Below, one piece after another: positions 1-11,459 of a DNA stretch of 64,000 bases. Each line of letters starts with the position of its first letter. Position 1 is the stretch's first letter. Made by a program: the position numbers and the translations under genes. The stretch spans positions 84,483,056 through 84,547,055 of the forward strand of contig CM049310.1 in assembly GCA_026874595.1 (NCBI GenBank). The letters are read 5' to 3'. This DNA comes from Sipunculus nudus (taxonomy: Eukaryota; Annelida; Sipuncula; Golfingiida; Sipunculidae). The notes beneath the pieces were generated by a model. The model did not search any database. It had not been told where the DNA came from and saw only the letters and a program-made list of their open reading frames with translations.

Positions 1-814
1 TGATGCGATTTTGCCGATTTCCAATCAAGTCCATTTCGGTAAAACTAAACTCTATCTTAATGTAATCTACATCTACGGCATTCTACTTAACTTACTTATG
101 CTGTAGTGAATTAATGACTACATTGAAAGTAGAAAAGACTCAGAAAACCTCCTCTGGATTTTTTCAGCATCCGGTCGATGAAATATGTACGGTCCAAAGA
201 AACCAATGCTCTATTCCATGAAGGCAGATAATATGGAAAGCAGTCTAAGACATGAGACGAAGAAAGCTCTGCTGATTAAGATTTAATGGTACATTTTGCT
301 TGGGAACCCTCTTTATTCAAATAAATTGATTGTAGTTTCAATCATTTTTGCATCAACTGAGATTAAAATTGAGTACACTGCTGGTGATTTAAATCTAGAA
401 TATATAGAGATAGAGATCTAGCATATATAAATATGGATGCTTTTATCCGCAGAATGCTGACATGCCTAAATAACTATTATAAACTACAGCAAAGCAATGT
501 TAAAAGTGGCTAGTCTTTGGCAAAGATTACTCTGAAACTGAGTCAGTTTCGTCTATGATCATGGACAGATTACAGTATTATCACGATAAATGTTTTCAGA
601 ATTTGCAGTTTGCAATGAATCCATCCATTTTATATATTTATTTTGTATTTTATCTCATCTTATCTCAACTTTGAGAAATTCTGCTGCTGGCTTGTTGGGT
701 ACCTTGACCGGATGTCACTTATCCGAATATAAACTTGAAATATGATTATTACATCATATTTTTGTTTTTCAATTTCTTATTGGAGATAACCGCATCCATT
801 TGGTTACTACTGCA
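1..814. other. Non-coding DNA, no feature seen
   Basis: AT-rich sequence with no open frame, splice-site pair or repeat structure that I can support. Confidence 0.6.
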
Positions 815-1035
815 CTTGTGGGCCATGGGTGAATAATCGACCCCACTGCTGGGTCATGTAACAAAGGAACCCCAGAAAGGTGCTCTTGTTTGTGAATGAA
901 ATAAGACTGTGGGGAACAGCATTTCTATTAAGCTTGCAGAGCACTAACCCTGGATGGGGGACAACCATGCAAAATCTCTCCGCAATGGCTGAGATTTGAA
1001 CTCCTGATCTCCCAGCTCTGAGTCCTGGACTTCAC
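815..1035 (-). mobile_element. tRNA-derived SINE, family 1 copy A
   Basis: On the minus strand the copy starts with a degenerate tRNA-like head, with a B-box-like GGAGTTCAAATCTC complement at about 990-1004. It continues through a body ('CACAAACAAGAGCACCTTTC', 'GGGGTTCCT') shared with copies at 10225, 42975 and 53232. No clear poly-A tail or target duplication remains, so it is an old insertion. Confidence 0.7.
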
Positions 1036-2462
1036 CAAAGAAGCTGTTGCATCCTATTCCTTAACAATTATATTGCTGTCATGCAATTCTTACAAATACT
1101 TTCGTAAAAGTTTGCCAGGTCAATCTTCATTCAGCTAAACATGTTCTACATACCGAATATCAAGACCTTTTGTATATAGGATAAAAAGCGAACCAAATTC
1201 TAAATCTTATTGTAGTGGAGTAATCACGGCAGTGGCGAGATTTGTGCAAATGCAGGTTCACATCACAGGTGAGAAGCTTTAAACAGTAAGTATGAGACGC
1301 AGAAAATTAGTAGATAATTCACTGTTGTTTGCAATAAAAAAATATTCACTGAAGCCTATGAGCTTAAGATGTTAAATCAATTAAAAGGCCATTTTAGATA
1401 TTTTTCAGGGATGAAAGACTATTGTGTATTACAAATTGCAGTTTAAAATACAAGTTTTAAAAATGAAAGAAAAATAGAATATGCTGCAATTTTCAGAAAG
1501 TTAAACCATTTATTGCTGCATGTATCCAAGTGTATCATGATGCTGACGAGCGGTTCATAATTTCATCATATTCAGGAATATCAGGAAAGATAGGAGTTAA
1601 TCAATATCACCACAAGTACTGTTCTCAAGGGTATTTTAGGACTTTCAATAGGCTCCTGAGGAAATATAGGAATAAAAGTTTATAGAGTTTTGAGTCATAT
1701 TACAGGAGTTTATAGGTGTTTAGCCAAACATATAGGAAAATCTAAGAGTTTTCATTGCACAAATGTGTTTTACTTGATTATTTCATGACCATCAGTTCTC
1801 CAAGCAACATGTAAATGTCTGTTTAACGGGTTGTATAACTGTAACACTTACTTGGACAGTTCTACAAAAGAGCTGAGTATGTCTAATCATACAAGGTCTA
1901 AATAACAGTAATTAATTGGTTGTAAGTCATATCAGAAACATGATTACGCAGGGAAAAAAAGGAGAGAATATAGTAAATATAGGAGATTATGGTCTAAATA
2001 CTGGAAAATAAAGGATATTAACAGAGACAATTTTTAATAGTAAAATTTGAAAAAAAAAAAAGATAAATAGGAGTTAGCAGAATCCCTGGTATTTTTCAAC
2101 AGAAGTAATACAGAGGTCAACCTGTGACCTTTGTCATCCTTGACCTTGGATCAAATAAAGAAATGAATGGTTTTGAGTAATCGGCACCAAAAAACTAATA
2201 TCTGAACACCAACTCCAGATCCATAGCACCACATACTACCAGACAGTTTACATACATCTACAGCTTAAAAAAACATATACGAATAGGAAATCACAATAAA
2301 AAATATGACGCTCTTATTCAACCATCTACATGACAGAAAACCAGGCCATAAAACCAAGGCTAAAATACAGATTTTATTTAATTCCTATACACCTCTATAA
2401 AAGGAATATATGCCAACAAAAGCACATATGCTGGCCTTTTTTTTAACAAATAAACTGCTTAC
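1036..2462. other. Non-coding DNA before the minus-strand exon
   Basis: AT-rich. From about 1620 to 2050 short motifs such as 'ATAGGAGTTTATAG' and 'TATAGGA' recur loosely, suggesting an old degenerate repeat. There is no coding signal. It would be the downstream intron of the exon at 2463-2669. Confidence 0.4.
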
Positions 2463-2669
2463 GTGTGTCTGGCTGGGGTTTCAAGGTCAAGGCCACCACT
2501 CTGCTGTCAGGACTCGTGTTTTCTCCGACCAGGTTGACCACATGGATTTCCTGGCCCTTCTTGGCTCGTTCCTGACTAGTACACCCAGTAACAGGCAGAG
2601 GGCGCTTGTACTGGGCGCTGACGTACGGCGAGAATGACCCGGCTCTTACTATACAGTCCTGGTTGCCTC
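2463..2669 (-). CDS. Internal exon of an unidentified minus-strand gene
   Basis: On the minus strand a good acceptor (gtgtttttag) is followed by 207 nt open in one frame and a good donor (CACAC|gtaagc). Both flanking introns are phase 1, so the exon is symmetric and adds 69 residues. The peptide runs GGNQDCIVRAGSFSPYVSAQ, continues PLPVTGCTSQERAKKGQEI, and ends near VVALTLKPQPDT. It has two cysteines and a beta-rich look. Base composition is clearly less AT-rich than the surroundings. I do not recognise the family. Phase 1-1 exons are common in secreted and cell-surface proteins, but that is only a hint. No neighbouring exon of the same gene could be assigned with confidence. Confidence 0.6.
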
Positions 2670-5609
2670 CTAAAAACACAAAACGTTTGAGTCAATATAT
2701 GCTTAAGTTGTCATATCGTCCCCCTCGCATCATTCATCATAAAAAGTAAAACCATCAAAAGACATCTGAAGATGTTATGACTGCCATACCTTGAACACCT
2801 GGATTCAGTCAGGGTTTACTTGGGTTAAATGATGAAAATCAGACATACTGTATAAAATGACGCAACAAAGCAACATATGCTCCTATGATATTTAGCAACA
2901 ATGGTCAGTTTACCTGGAAATATACTCACTTTATATCTAACACTCTAAAGTTAAACCCGTTCATTCTTTTTATGGTATTGGCTCATATTATCAATAAATG
3001 AATACACATGTATGAGATAAATTTGTTTATATAATCATGAAACAACTGATTTATAAGTTTAGGTAGTATCTCCGGCCAAAAAAAAATCTTTCCTTTAAAT
3101 CAACAAAAAAGCTGTTTTAAAATCATATTACAACTAATAAAGTGCATGTCACTTTAAAACGGGTAATGTTCTTTTTATTGTGTATGTATTTCATGGTATA
3201 TAATATAGAAAGTCTTCATTCATTTTCTTATGATATTTTGATATACCCTTGTAGATACAAAACTAGACATGTAGTCTGTACATGAAAACCTCCGCCAGGA
3301 TCCTAATCATATCATCTGGTTTTCAATACAGAAAACCATAGTTCACTGCTGCAAAGGTAGGATCACAGCTAGGTCAGCTCTTGAACAAATATCTGCCCCT
3401 AATACCAATGAATGGTAATGCTATCAGTAAAGAAATGGCCCTATCTCACAATGGGAAAAAAGTCACTGAAATTTAAAACTTATTTTTCCTATGGGAAACA
3501 CCTCCAGAATGTAATGGACTGTTCCTCTGGTATTACTCTAACCCTCCACAGAATTTCCTAAAAAATCCATTTATAACTATTTGAGTAAAGTTGCTAACAA
3601 ACAAACCAACCAACCAAGGGAAAAACATAAGGCCCTGTCCCCTGGTGGAAGTAAAGCTAAGCTAATGCTTCACCTCCTTTATGAAATGTATCCTGGAAAG
3701 GAGACAGATCAGATCTATAAAAGACAGTGCAACCCTTAATCCAAAATAAAAAGAATGTTTATGTAACTTCACACAGCTCACACACAGGGTGATTTTCAGC
3801 TTTGCACTGCCGGTTATAACCCACTGACATATTACAGTACAGTGTCTTTAACCAAGAACAGTAAAGCAGTGTAAAAACAGATTTCCAATAACAATGCCAC
3901 AATAAAAATACAATCATGGCAAGCTGATATAAAACTTACATTTAATTTCATCAAATATCATTTTTATGGCCATCAAGGGATTGAATAAAAAGTTTCCCTT
4001 AATTTATATTTTACTAAATGACAGTCAGCCTGGCTTAATATTTAACAATGAAAGTCAATTTGATGTATCATGTTCCCATGGTAAAAGGAACACAACATGT
4101 TGAATGATGAACAGTTCATTAGGCACGGTTGTATTTTTTTATGAATGAATGATCTGACATTCTGCCCCGTAATCCAGCATGGAGTGCCCTACCATGTTTA
4201 AGAATTTTGTCTTTTTACTAACAGAATTCATTTTACTTGTGCCAATATCCAAGTTTGTTCTGTCATTTCTGCTATTCTATGGTGCTCTCATCTCAAGCTC
4301 TGACAGCCAAAGAATATCTTTTGTCAGAAGAACACAGCGAAATTTAAAGAGAAATGAACAGGTTCCACACACAAACAGTAAACATGACATCTAGTGGATT
4401 CAGGTTGAACTACAGTGGCTCTCCCTGTGGGGGGTAAATTGGCAAAAAATGCCAAAGGAAAAAGTTTACGAGAACACCTCTGAACTTGTCATCTAAATTT
4501 TTGAGCCTGATTAGGAAAGTTTTTCTCTCTGGACACTTGGTTTTTCTTGCTCTGTTTCATCCAATTCATTATGACAACCCCTGGGCATTTTGGCGAAATA
4601 ACCAAGTAGCCACGACTGTTGTTCCATGCTGGTTCCCCTGATTCCGTCTTTCCCTACCTATGGGCATCTTCATGTAATTTATTCAATAGTGCTTGCCTGT
4701 CCACCATGTATTCAAGTCTAAAATTTGATTAGCCAGCTTCCGCTGTATTGTATATGCCTGCAAGGCTAAAAGAAACACAGCCTTACGACAACCCTGCCAT
4801 ACATCAACAACGTCAGCCTGTCCGCTTCGTAGGACTGGCTAAAAACCTTTCTGGTATACTCCTGTTCAATATGACAGTTTCCTCTGTGTTATGGACAAAA
4901 ACGCATCATAAAAATCTGGCTTTAACTGGAAAATTCAAGTCTCTGGGAGAGATATGGTCCATTTCACGCATAAAATAAACTGACAGGACTGAAGACTGCG
5001 CATGCCTGAGGATCCCCACTTAGGACCACGTGAAAACTTTGCTACTTTTTTCAATCATTCTGGGCTATTATTTATATTGGCAAAGCCATTTGACAATGTC
5101 TAAAAAAAAAAAGAAGTTTAGAGCTCCTTACTAGTTCTGTAAAAGTTGGCACTACATATGGGCAAGTCTGTATCGAATCAGAATGATTTCTTTAATGCAA
5201 GATGACACCTTCACTAAACCAGACTTCTTCTCTCTTGCTTAAAACAAGCCATCTTAATACCAGCTGGGGCTAAATGGACATACACTTGTAAAACCTTCAG
5301 CAGTGGAGGGGAATCTTTTATTTAACATACTTTACTGTAATTCCATCTGGAATATTTCAGTATACCACAGAAAGATCCTCAGGTGGCTACAGTCCCTAGA
5401 GCTACAATTACTCCAACAAAAAGCGCTGTCCTTTTTGTTTACATGGCATCTGTTACATGGCACCTTCTTAAGGTTTCTGGCCCAGCTCTAAAGTTTAAAA
5501 GTAATTTATCTCATGTCTGCTTTTTAAAATGTTGTTTACTTATCTTAAAAAGACCCATAATACTGTTAATTTTGCCAATTATTAAGCCTATTATTCATTA
5601 TACCATTTA
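2670..5609. other. Non-coding DNA, probable intron or intergenic
   Basis: AT-rich with only short chance open frames, such as 4179-4394 and 4748-4978, which lack splice or composition support. Nothing else recognised. Confidence 0.45.
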
Positions 5610-8480
5610 AACTCCTCCTGTTTATACCACTCAACCTCCTGCTGTTTACACTTCTCAAACCTAATAAAGGGTTGAACTGAACCTCAGGCCATTTGTTCCA
5701 ACCTCCTTACCTCTTCCCCACTCATCCTCCTGCTGTTTATACCACTCAACCTCCTGCTGTTTATACCACTCAACCTCAAACTGTTTATACCACTACACCT
5801 CCAACTATTTATACCCCTCACGCTCCTGCTGTTTATACCACTCAACCTCCAACTGTTTATACCATTCAACCTACTGATGTTTATACCACTAAATCTCCAA
5901 CTGTTTATACCACTTAACCTCCAACTGTTTATACCACTCTCCCTCCTGCTGTTTATATCACTCAACCTCCTGCTGTTTGTACCACTCAACCTCTGTTCCA
6001 TTTGTACCACAACCTCCTGTTTATACCACTCAACCTCCTGCCGTTTATGCTACTCAACCTCTAACTGTTTATACCACACAACCTCCTGGTGCTTATACCA
6101 CTCAACCTCCTGCTGTTTATACCACTCAACCTCCAACTGTTTATACCACTCAGCCTCCTCCTGTTTGTACCACTCAACTTCCTGTTGTTTTTACCACTCA
6201 ACCTCCGTTCTATTTGTACCACAACCTCTAACTCTTTATACCATTCAACCTCCAACTGTTTATACCACTCAACCTCCTGCTGCTTGTACCACTCAACTTC
6301 CTGGTGTTTATACCACTCAACCTCCTGCCATTTGTACCACAACCTCCAACTGTTTATACCACTCAACCTCCTGCCATTTGTACCACAACCTCCAACTGTT
6401 TATACCACACAACCTCCTGCCATTTGTACCACAACCTCCGACTGTTTATACCACTTAACCTCCTGCTGTTATACCACTCAACCTCCAACTGTTTATACCA
6501 CTCAGCCTCCTGCTGTTTATACCACTCAGCCTCCTGCTGTTTATACCAGTCAGCCTCCTGCTGTTTATACCACTCAGCCTCCTGCTGTTTATACCAGTCA
6601 GCCTCCTGCTGTTTATACCAGTCAGCCTCATCCTGTTTATACCAGTCAGCCTCCTGCTGTTAATACCACTCAGCCTCCTGCTGTTAATACCACTCAGCCT
6701 CCTGCTGTTTATACCAGTCAGCCTGCTGCTGTTTATACCACTCAGCCTCCTCCTGTTTATACCAGTCAGCCTCCTCCTGTTTAGACCACTCAGCCTCCTC
6801 CTGTTTATACCAGTCAGCCTCCTGTTTAGACCACTCAGCCTCCTGCTGTTTATACCAGTCAGCCTCCTGCTGTTTATACCAGTCAGCCTCCTCCTGTTTA
6901 TACCAGTCAGCCTCCTCCTTATTAGACCACTCAGCCTCCTCCTGTTTATACCAGTCAGCCTCCTGCTGTTTAGACCACTCAGCCTCCTGCTGTTTATACC
7001 AGTCAGCCTTCTCCTGTTTGGACCACTCAGCCTCCTCCTGTTTATACCAGTCAGCCTCCACCTTTTTAGACAACTCAGCCTCCTGCTGTTTATACCAGTC
7101 AGCCTCCTGCTGTTTATACCACTCAGCCTCCTCCTGTTTATACCAGTCAGCCTCCTCCTGTTTAGACCACTCAGCCTCCTCCTGTTTATACCAGTCAGCC
7201 TCCTGCTGTTTAGACCACTCATCCTCTGCTGTTTATACCAGTCAACCTCCTCCTGTTTAGACCACTCAGCCTCCTCCTGTTTAAACCAGTCAGTCTCCTG
7301 TTTAGACCACTCAGCCTCCTGCTGTTTATACCAGTCAGCCTCCTGCTGTTTAGACCAGTCAGCCTCCTCCTGTTAATACCAGTCAGCCTCCTCCTGTTTA
7401 GACCACTCAGCCTCCTCCTGTTTATACCAGTCAGCCTCCTGCTGTTTAGACCACTCATCCTCTGCTGTTTATACCAGTCAACCTCCTCCTGTTTATACCA
7501 GTCAGCCTCCTCCTGTTTATACCAGTCAGCCTCCTCCTGTTTAGACCACTCAGCCTCCTCCTGTTTATACCAGTCAGCCTCCTGCTGTTTAGACCACTCA
7601 GCGTCTGCTGTTTATACCAGTCAGCCTCCTCCTGTTTAGACCACTCAGCCTCCTGTTTATACCAGTCAGCCTCCTGTTTAGACCACTCAGCCTCCTGCTG
7701 TTTATACCACTCAGCCTCCTCCTGTTTAGACCACTCAGCCTCCTTCTGTTTACACCAGTCAGCCTCCTCCTGTTTATAGCAGTCAGCCTCCTGCTGTTTA
7801 TACCACTCAGCCTCCTCCTGTTTAGACCACTCAGCCTCCTGTTGTTTATACCAGTCAGCCTTCTGCTGTTTATACCAGTCAGCCTCCTCCTGTTTATACC
7901 ACTCAGCCTCCTGCTGTTTATACCAGTCAGCCTCCTCCTGTTTATACCAGTCAGCCTCCTCCTGTTTAGACCACTCAGCCTCCTGCTGTTTATACCAGTC
8001 AGCCTCCTGCTGTTTAGACCACTCAGCCTCCTCCTGTTTATACCAGTCAGCCTCCTCCTGTTTAGACCACTCAGCCTCCTCCTGTTTATACCAGCCAGCC
8101 TCCTCCTGTTTAGACCACTCAGCCTCCTCCTGTTTAGACCACTCAGCCTCCTCCTGTTTAGACCACTCAGCCTCCTCCTGTTTAGACCACTCAGCCTCCT
8201 CCTGTTTATACCAGTCAGCCTCCTCCTGTTTATACCAGTCAGCCTCCTCCTGTTTATACCAGTCAGCCTCCTCCTGTTAATACCACTCAGCCTCCTCCTG
8301 TTTAGACCACTCAACATCCTGCTTTTTATACCACTCAACCTTTTGCTATTCATACTTCACCTCCTGCCGTTTGTTCCAACCTCCTGACTTTTTCTCTGCT
8401 CACCCTCTTGTTGTTTATATAAATACCACTCAACCTGAATTTTTCTCCACTAACCTTTCAGCTGTTTTACTGCTCCATCC
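5610..8480. repeat. 24-bp minisatellite, about 2.9 kb
   Basis: Units follow the consensus GTTTATACCACTCAGCCTCC plus TGCT or TCCT (24 bp, more than 100 copies). The left part, to about 6480, uses ACTCAACCTCC or ACTCAACCTCCAACT forms and is more diverse. From about 6830 rightward TTTATACCAGTCAGCC and TTTAGACCACTCAGCC units often alternate, giving a 48-bp higher-order unit. The + frame through the units reads VYTTQPPA, but the TTTAGA variant puts TAG in that frame many times. The long minus-strand frames (RRLSGINS repeats) follow from the period being a multiple of three. I treat the array as non-coding now. Confidence 0.95.
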
Positions 8481-8492
8481 ACATGCTGTTAA

Positions 8493-8669
8493 CCTGAAGT
8501 TAAAATCAACCAACCTCTTGCTGTTTATAATGCACAACCTCCTGCTGTTTACAAAGCTCAACCACTTAGTGTTTATACCACCCAACAAGCAGCTCTTCAT
8601 GCCACTAAACCTCCTCCTTATCAGACTACTCAACCTACATCTCATTCTACTACTTATTATGCCTTTTAA
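8493..8669 (+). pseudogene. Diverged right flank of the 24-bp array with an open Tyr/Gln/Pro/Thr frame
   Basis: From 8493 to a TAA at 8667-8669 the frame corresponding to VYTTQPPA stays open through six increasingly diverged 24-nt units with no indel. Its residues are dominated by A, V, Y, T, Q and P, ending SHSTTYYAF. It could be the remnant C-terminus of a low-complexity secreted or structural protein from which the minisatellite arose. It could equally be ordinary decay of repeat DNA. There is no start codon, splice signal or expression evidence. Confidence 0.25.
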
Positions 8670-8974
8670 ACTACTACTCATTAGGCTACAAATTCTTCAC
8701 TTGACATGTTACTCATTCTGCTGCTCATTGCTACTCATTACCTGGCACATTTATACTGGTTAGAACAAGACTACTTTGGAGACTGTCAGGATAGATATTT
8801 CACACAGAGAAAACTGCCAAATTGAAATGTTTCTGATCGTTTTAACTTCAAAACGAGCTTATTAAGGGTACATAAACATTTACAATAATATGTGTGTCAT
8901 TTTGGATTAATACAAAAGTTTTCAAGCACACCATAGCCACACACTGACATACCATCTCCAATTCTCCTGTTTTA

Positions 8975-9420
8975 TACATTGTTATGGTTCTGTGTGTGAG
9001 TAAACACAGTTCATGTGTGTCTGTTAGTATAACAAGACTGCATTACCAGAGTTCAATCCTGAGCATTCACAAAATCTCCCAATTAAGAAGAAGAAACATG
9101 ATAACAGAAACACAGAAGAACTACCAGTCTGAAGCTTGAAAAACCTGTATTTGTGAAGTTTTATGGTAAGGCCACCAGGTCAAGTGCATCCTATGTTTAT
9201 GTTAGCGCCACTGATGGCAGGTTATTTGCATTCGTGTACAGGAGTAACCAAATGATTTTAGAACAAAATACCATTAAGCAGAACACCCTATATTGCATAT
9301 ATAAATTTAACATGCCCGTATGTGAAAAAGTTCCCTTTAATTTGGCATCTTTCAAGCCAGGCTGGACCAATCTTAATACAAGCATGTTACCTAAAGAGGA
9401 TCTCATTTAACACAACCAAA
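8975..9420 (+). repeat. Dispersed repeat, fold-back family, copy A
   Basis: Contains a core 'GTTATGGTTCTGTGTGTGAG', then 'TAAACACAG' and 'CATGTGTGTCTGTT', then 'ATAACAAG'. This is a short hairpin-prone block flanked by CTTGTTATGG-like and CCATAACAAG-like ends. Copies occur at about 13395, 53660 and, inverted, about 55310-55620. The 85-codon open frame over 9153-9410 belongs to this repeat and is not called as a gene. Confidence 0.55.
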
Positions 9421-10224
9421 AATAAATTACTATTCTTTTATGAGAATACACTATAAAACCCTCCACCATACAAAGTGGAGAGATTATAAATAGTCTGTAA
9501 CAGCAATCAGTCCATATAACACAAATAGATGGAAAATATGAGTTATCCATGGTGCAGGGATGAGTGTTATAAAGTGGCCTTAATTAGGAGGTGTCAAAAT
9601 GGCAGGTTCTACTGTGGATATAAAATGAATGACTAACACAGAGGTCAAGACTGTGAGCAGTTCACACCGGGAAGTGATCGACTGTCCACAACCGCTGAGT
9701 ATTCTCAACGGGCACTGTTGCCGGGAGGCCAGGCAAGTACAATACAGCCCTGGTTGATCAAACAAGTGGCACTGAACGCAGTTTTCTGTTTGCACAAATC
9801 AGCCTTTAGCTTTTTTTCATAACGGATAGGTGTAAAATAAATCCGGTGATTACACATCCATGGCTGCTGGCAGGCATGTCACTACAGACTCAAGCCTGTA
9901 TCCACTGGTCTGACGGGCCTGTTTTTCTTACGTTTTTATAAATCATTAGAAAGATCATGCTGACGGAATGAACTCTGTGACCCCCGGTGATAAGCGCCCA
10001 CTGATAATATGTTGCACACACAAGGGCCATCAATAAAACTTGCCTGGGAGCTGCTGATTTCCTGAGCCCATGCTGGTTACCAGTGTGTGAATATTGGCAG
10101 GAGATTTGGCCTTGGGCTATCATCGTAAACACACAACAAGCAGGTTTTCAGACTCCCAACATTCATACTATGTGTTTATTGTAATAAAATTGAACGATTT
10201 ACAACTTAGCATAATCAACCTAAC
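9421..10224. other. Non-coding DNA
   Basis: Less AT-rich at about 9650-9740, with short open frames on both strands. No acceptor/donor pair gives a convincing exon: a + strand candidate would need a GC donor at 9748. Left uncalled. Confidence 0.4.
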
Positions 10225-10435
10225 AATACCAGCCTCCGTGTTCTAGGGGTAGGGCTCAGGGCTCAAAGCCGGGAGATCCTGCGTTGAAATCTCAGCCCAG
10301 GTGGTGAGTTTTTTCACAGTCCAGCAGTGAAGATGTTCCCCCCCCCCCAGGTTAAGCCGATGGGGAGACTATGCCTTAAAGTCATTTCACTGACAAACAT
10401 GTGCACCTTTCAGGGGTTCCTCAGTTTTTTTAAAA
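10225..10435 (+). mobile_element. tRNA-derived SINE, family 1 copy B
   Basis: Starts with a tRNA-like head containing GGGGTAGGGCTC (A-box region) and GCGTTGAAATCTC (B-box region). A body with GGTGAGTTTTTTCACAG, a 12-C run near 10340, and CTTTCAGGGGTTCCTC matches the other copies. It is followed immediately by a copy of the 'AATAAGTGAATG' repeat family. Confidence 0.7.
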
Positions 10436-10545
10436 TTTCATGACTACATGAGTTATGTTGTGAACAAACACAAATATACACTCACAAACACACAGACATA
10501 AACAGGGATGACAGCACACCCTCCTGGCGGAGGCAATTTGAAGTC
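10436..10545 (+). repeat. 'AATAAGTGAATG' dispersed family, 3' part
   Basis: Matches the 3' end of this family: TTTCATGA...GAGTTATGTTGTGAACAAAC, then ACAGGGATGACAGCACACCCTC and the terminal CTGGCGGAGGCAAT. Other copies are at about 11150 (-), 14915, 20285, 34650 (-), 42195 (-), 60520 and 62925. Confidence 0.6.
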
Positions 10546-11149
10546 CATGTGCTCCGCTGGCTTTGTTGGGGAAACTTGTTTTTCAGTCAATTAAATAGCT
10601 AAGATGATAGACATATTATTCCAAATGTTTATGTATCTTTATTGTATGGCTTTTAACAGCCCTTATTTCATACCAGGTAATTCTTATGGATAAGCACAAC
10701 TCACTCAAGTGCTTGTTTTGAATGCAACTTCAATTTTGCGATACACTTTTCAATTAAACTTAACATGTGTATCCACCTACTTGACCCACATCTGCAATGG
10801 TCACAGATAAACAATCAGTGAAATCTGTTTCCGTAAGTACCATACCAGGGATTTTCCAATTTTCTTCCAAGTTTGTGCCCCTTTTAACAAAGAACTGCAC
10901 TGGTTGAACTCACGGGGCTTTGTTAGGAAATATCAATTTTTTACTTTCCCTAATGCATATTCAGTTCTGAGTCAATCTTTGATCTGTTTGAATGAGGTCA
11001 TTTTTTCTACAGAAACATACAGTGACCATACTGCACACACATGGTAACAGTTGATAACTAGTCAGAAAGTGAATATTTAGCATAGCAAACAAAGAGCACC
11101 CAAAGGGTGCAAAACACACCTGTTCTCAGTCTGACCTCATTGCTTCCCC

Positions 11150-11420
11150 CGGGAGGGTATGCTTTAATTAACATTCACACGTTTGTGTACAACAGAACTC
11201 ACGCAATCATGAACAGGATCCCATGAAATTTGCAGGGCACCTGGGAAATTGGCAAATTGAGAATTGATTAGGTTTTGGTGTGGGTCCAGCCCATGATCTG
11301 GATCCAGGAAGGACTTCTAGGAATATCCACAAATGTGCAGTCACATAAGCCTTATTGATAATTGGAAGATGGGCTGAATAAGTGAATGCAAATACGGGTT
11401 ACAGAGTACCCCACATTAAG
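11150..11420 (-). repeat. 'AATAAGTGAATG' dispersed family, near-complete copy
   Basis: Reading the minus strand: TGCATTCACTTATTCAGCCC, then GTGGATATTCC, AGGAAGGACTTC complement, GATCCAGATCATGGGCTGGA, and TTTCATGGGATCCTGTTCAT. It joins 5' and 3' parts that other copies show separately, so it defines the length as roughly 270-370 bp. No coding capacity. Class unknown, probably a non-autonomous DNA transposon. Confidence 0.6.
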
Positions 11421-11459
11421 GACCAACAGATGGATGTCATTTTGATTATGGCTTTATGT

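Noticed and set aside
6455-8353. Long minus-strand open frames of RRLSGINS/RRLTGIN repeats and plus-strand CLYHSTSC or LLLFIPVS frames
   Set aside because: They are consequences of a 24-bp (multiple of three) minisatellite lacking stops in several frames at once. All frames are equally repetitive and no start or splice context is present.
5610-8480. CRISPR array
   Set aside because: Units are contiguous 24-bp tandem repeats without unique spacers, in animal-type DNA.
9580-9795. Minus-strand frame with several cysteines
   Set aside because: There is no acceptor/donor pair, no recognisable cysteine-rich domain, and equal openness on the other strand.
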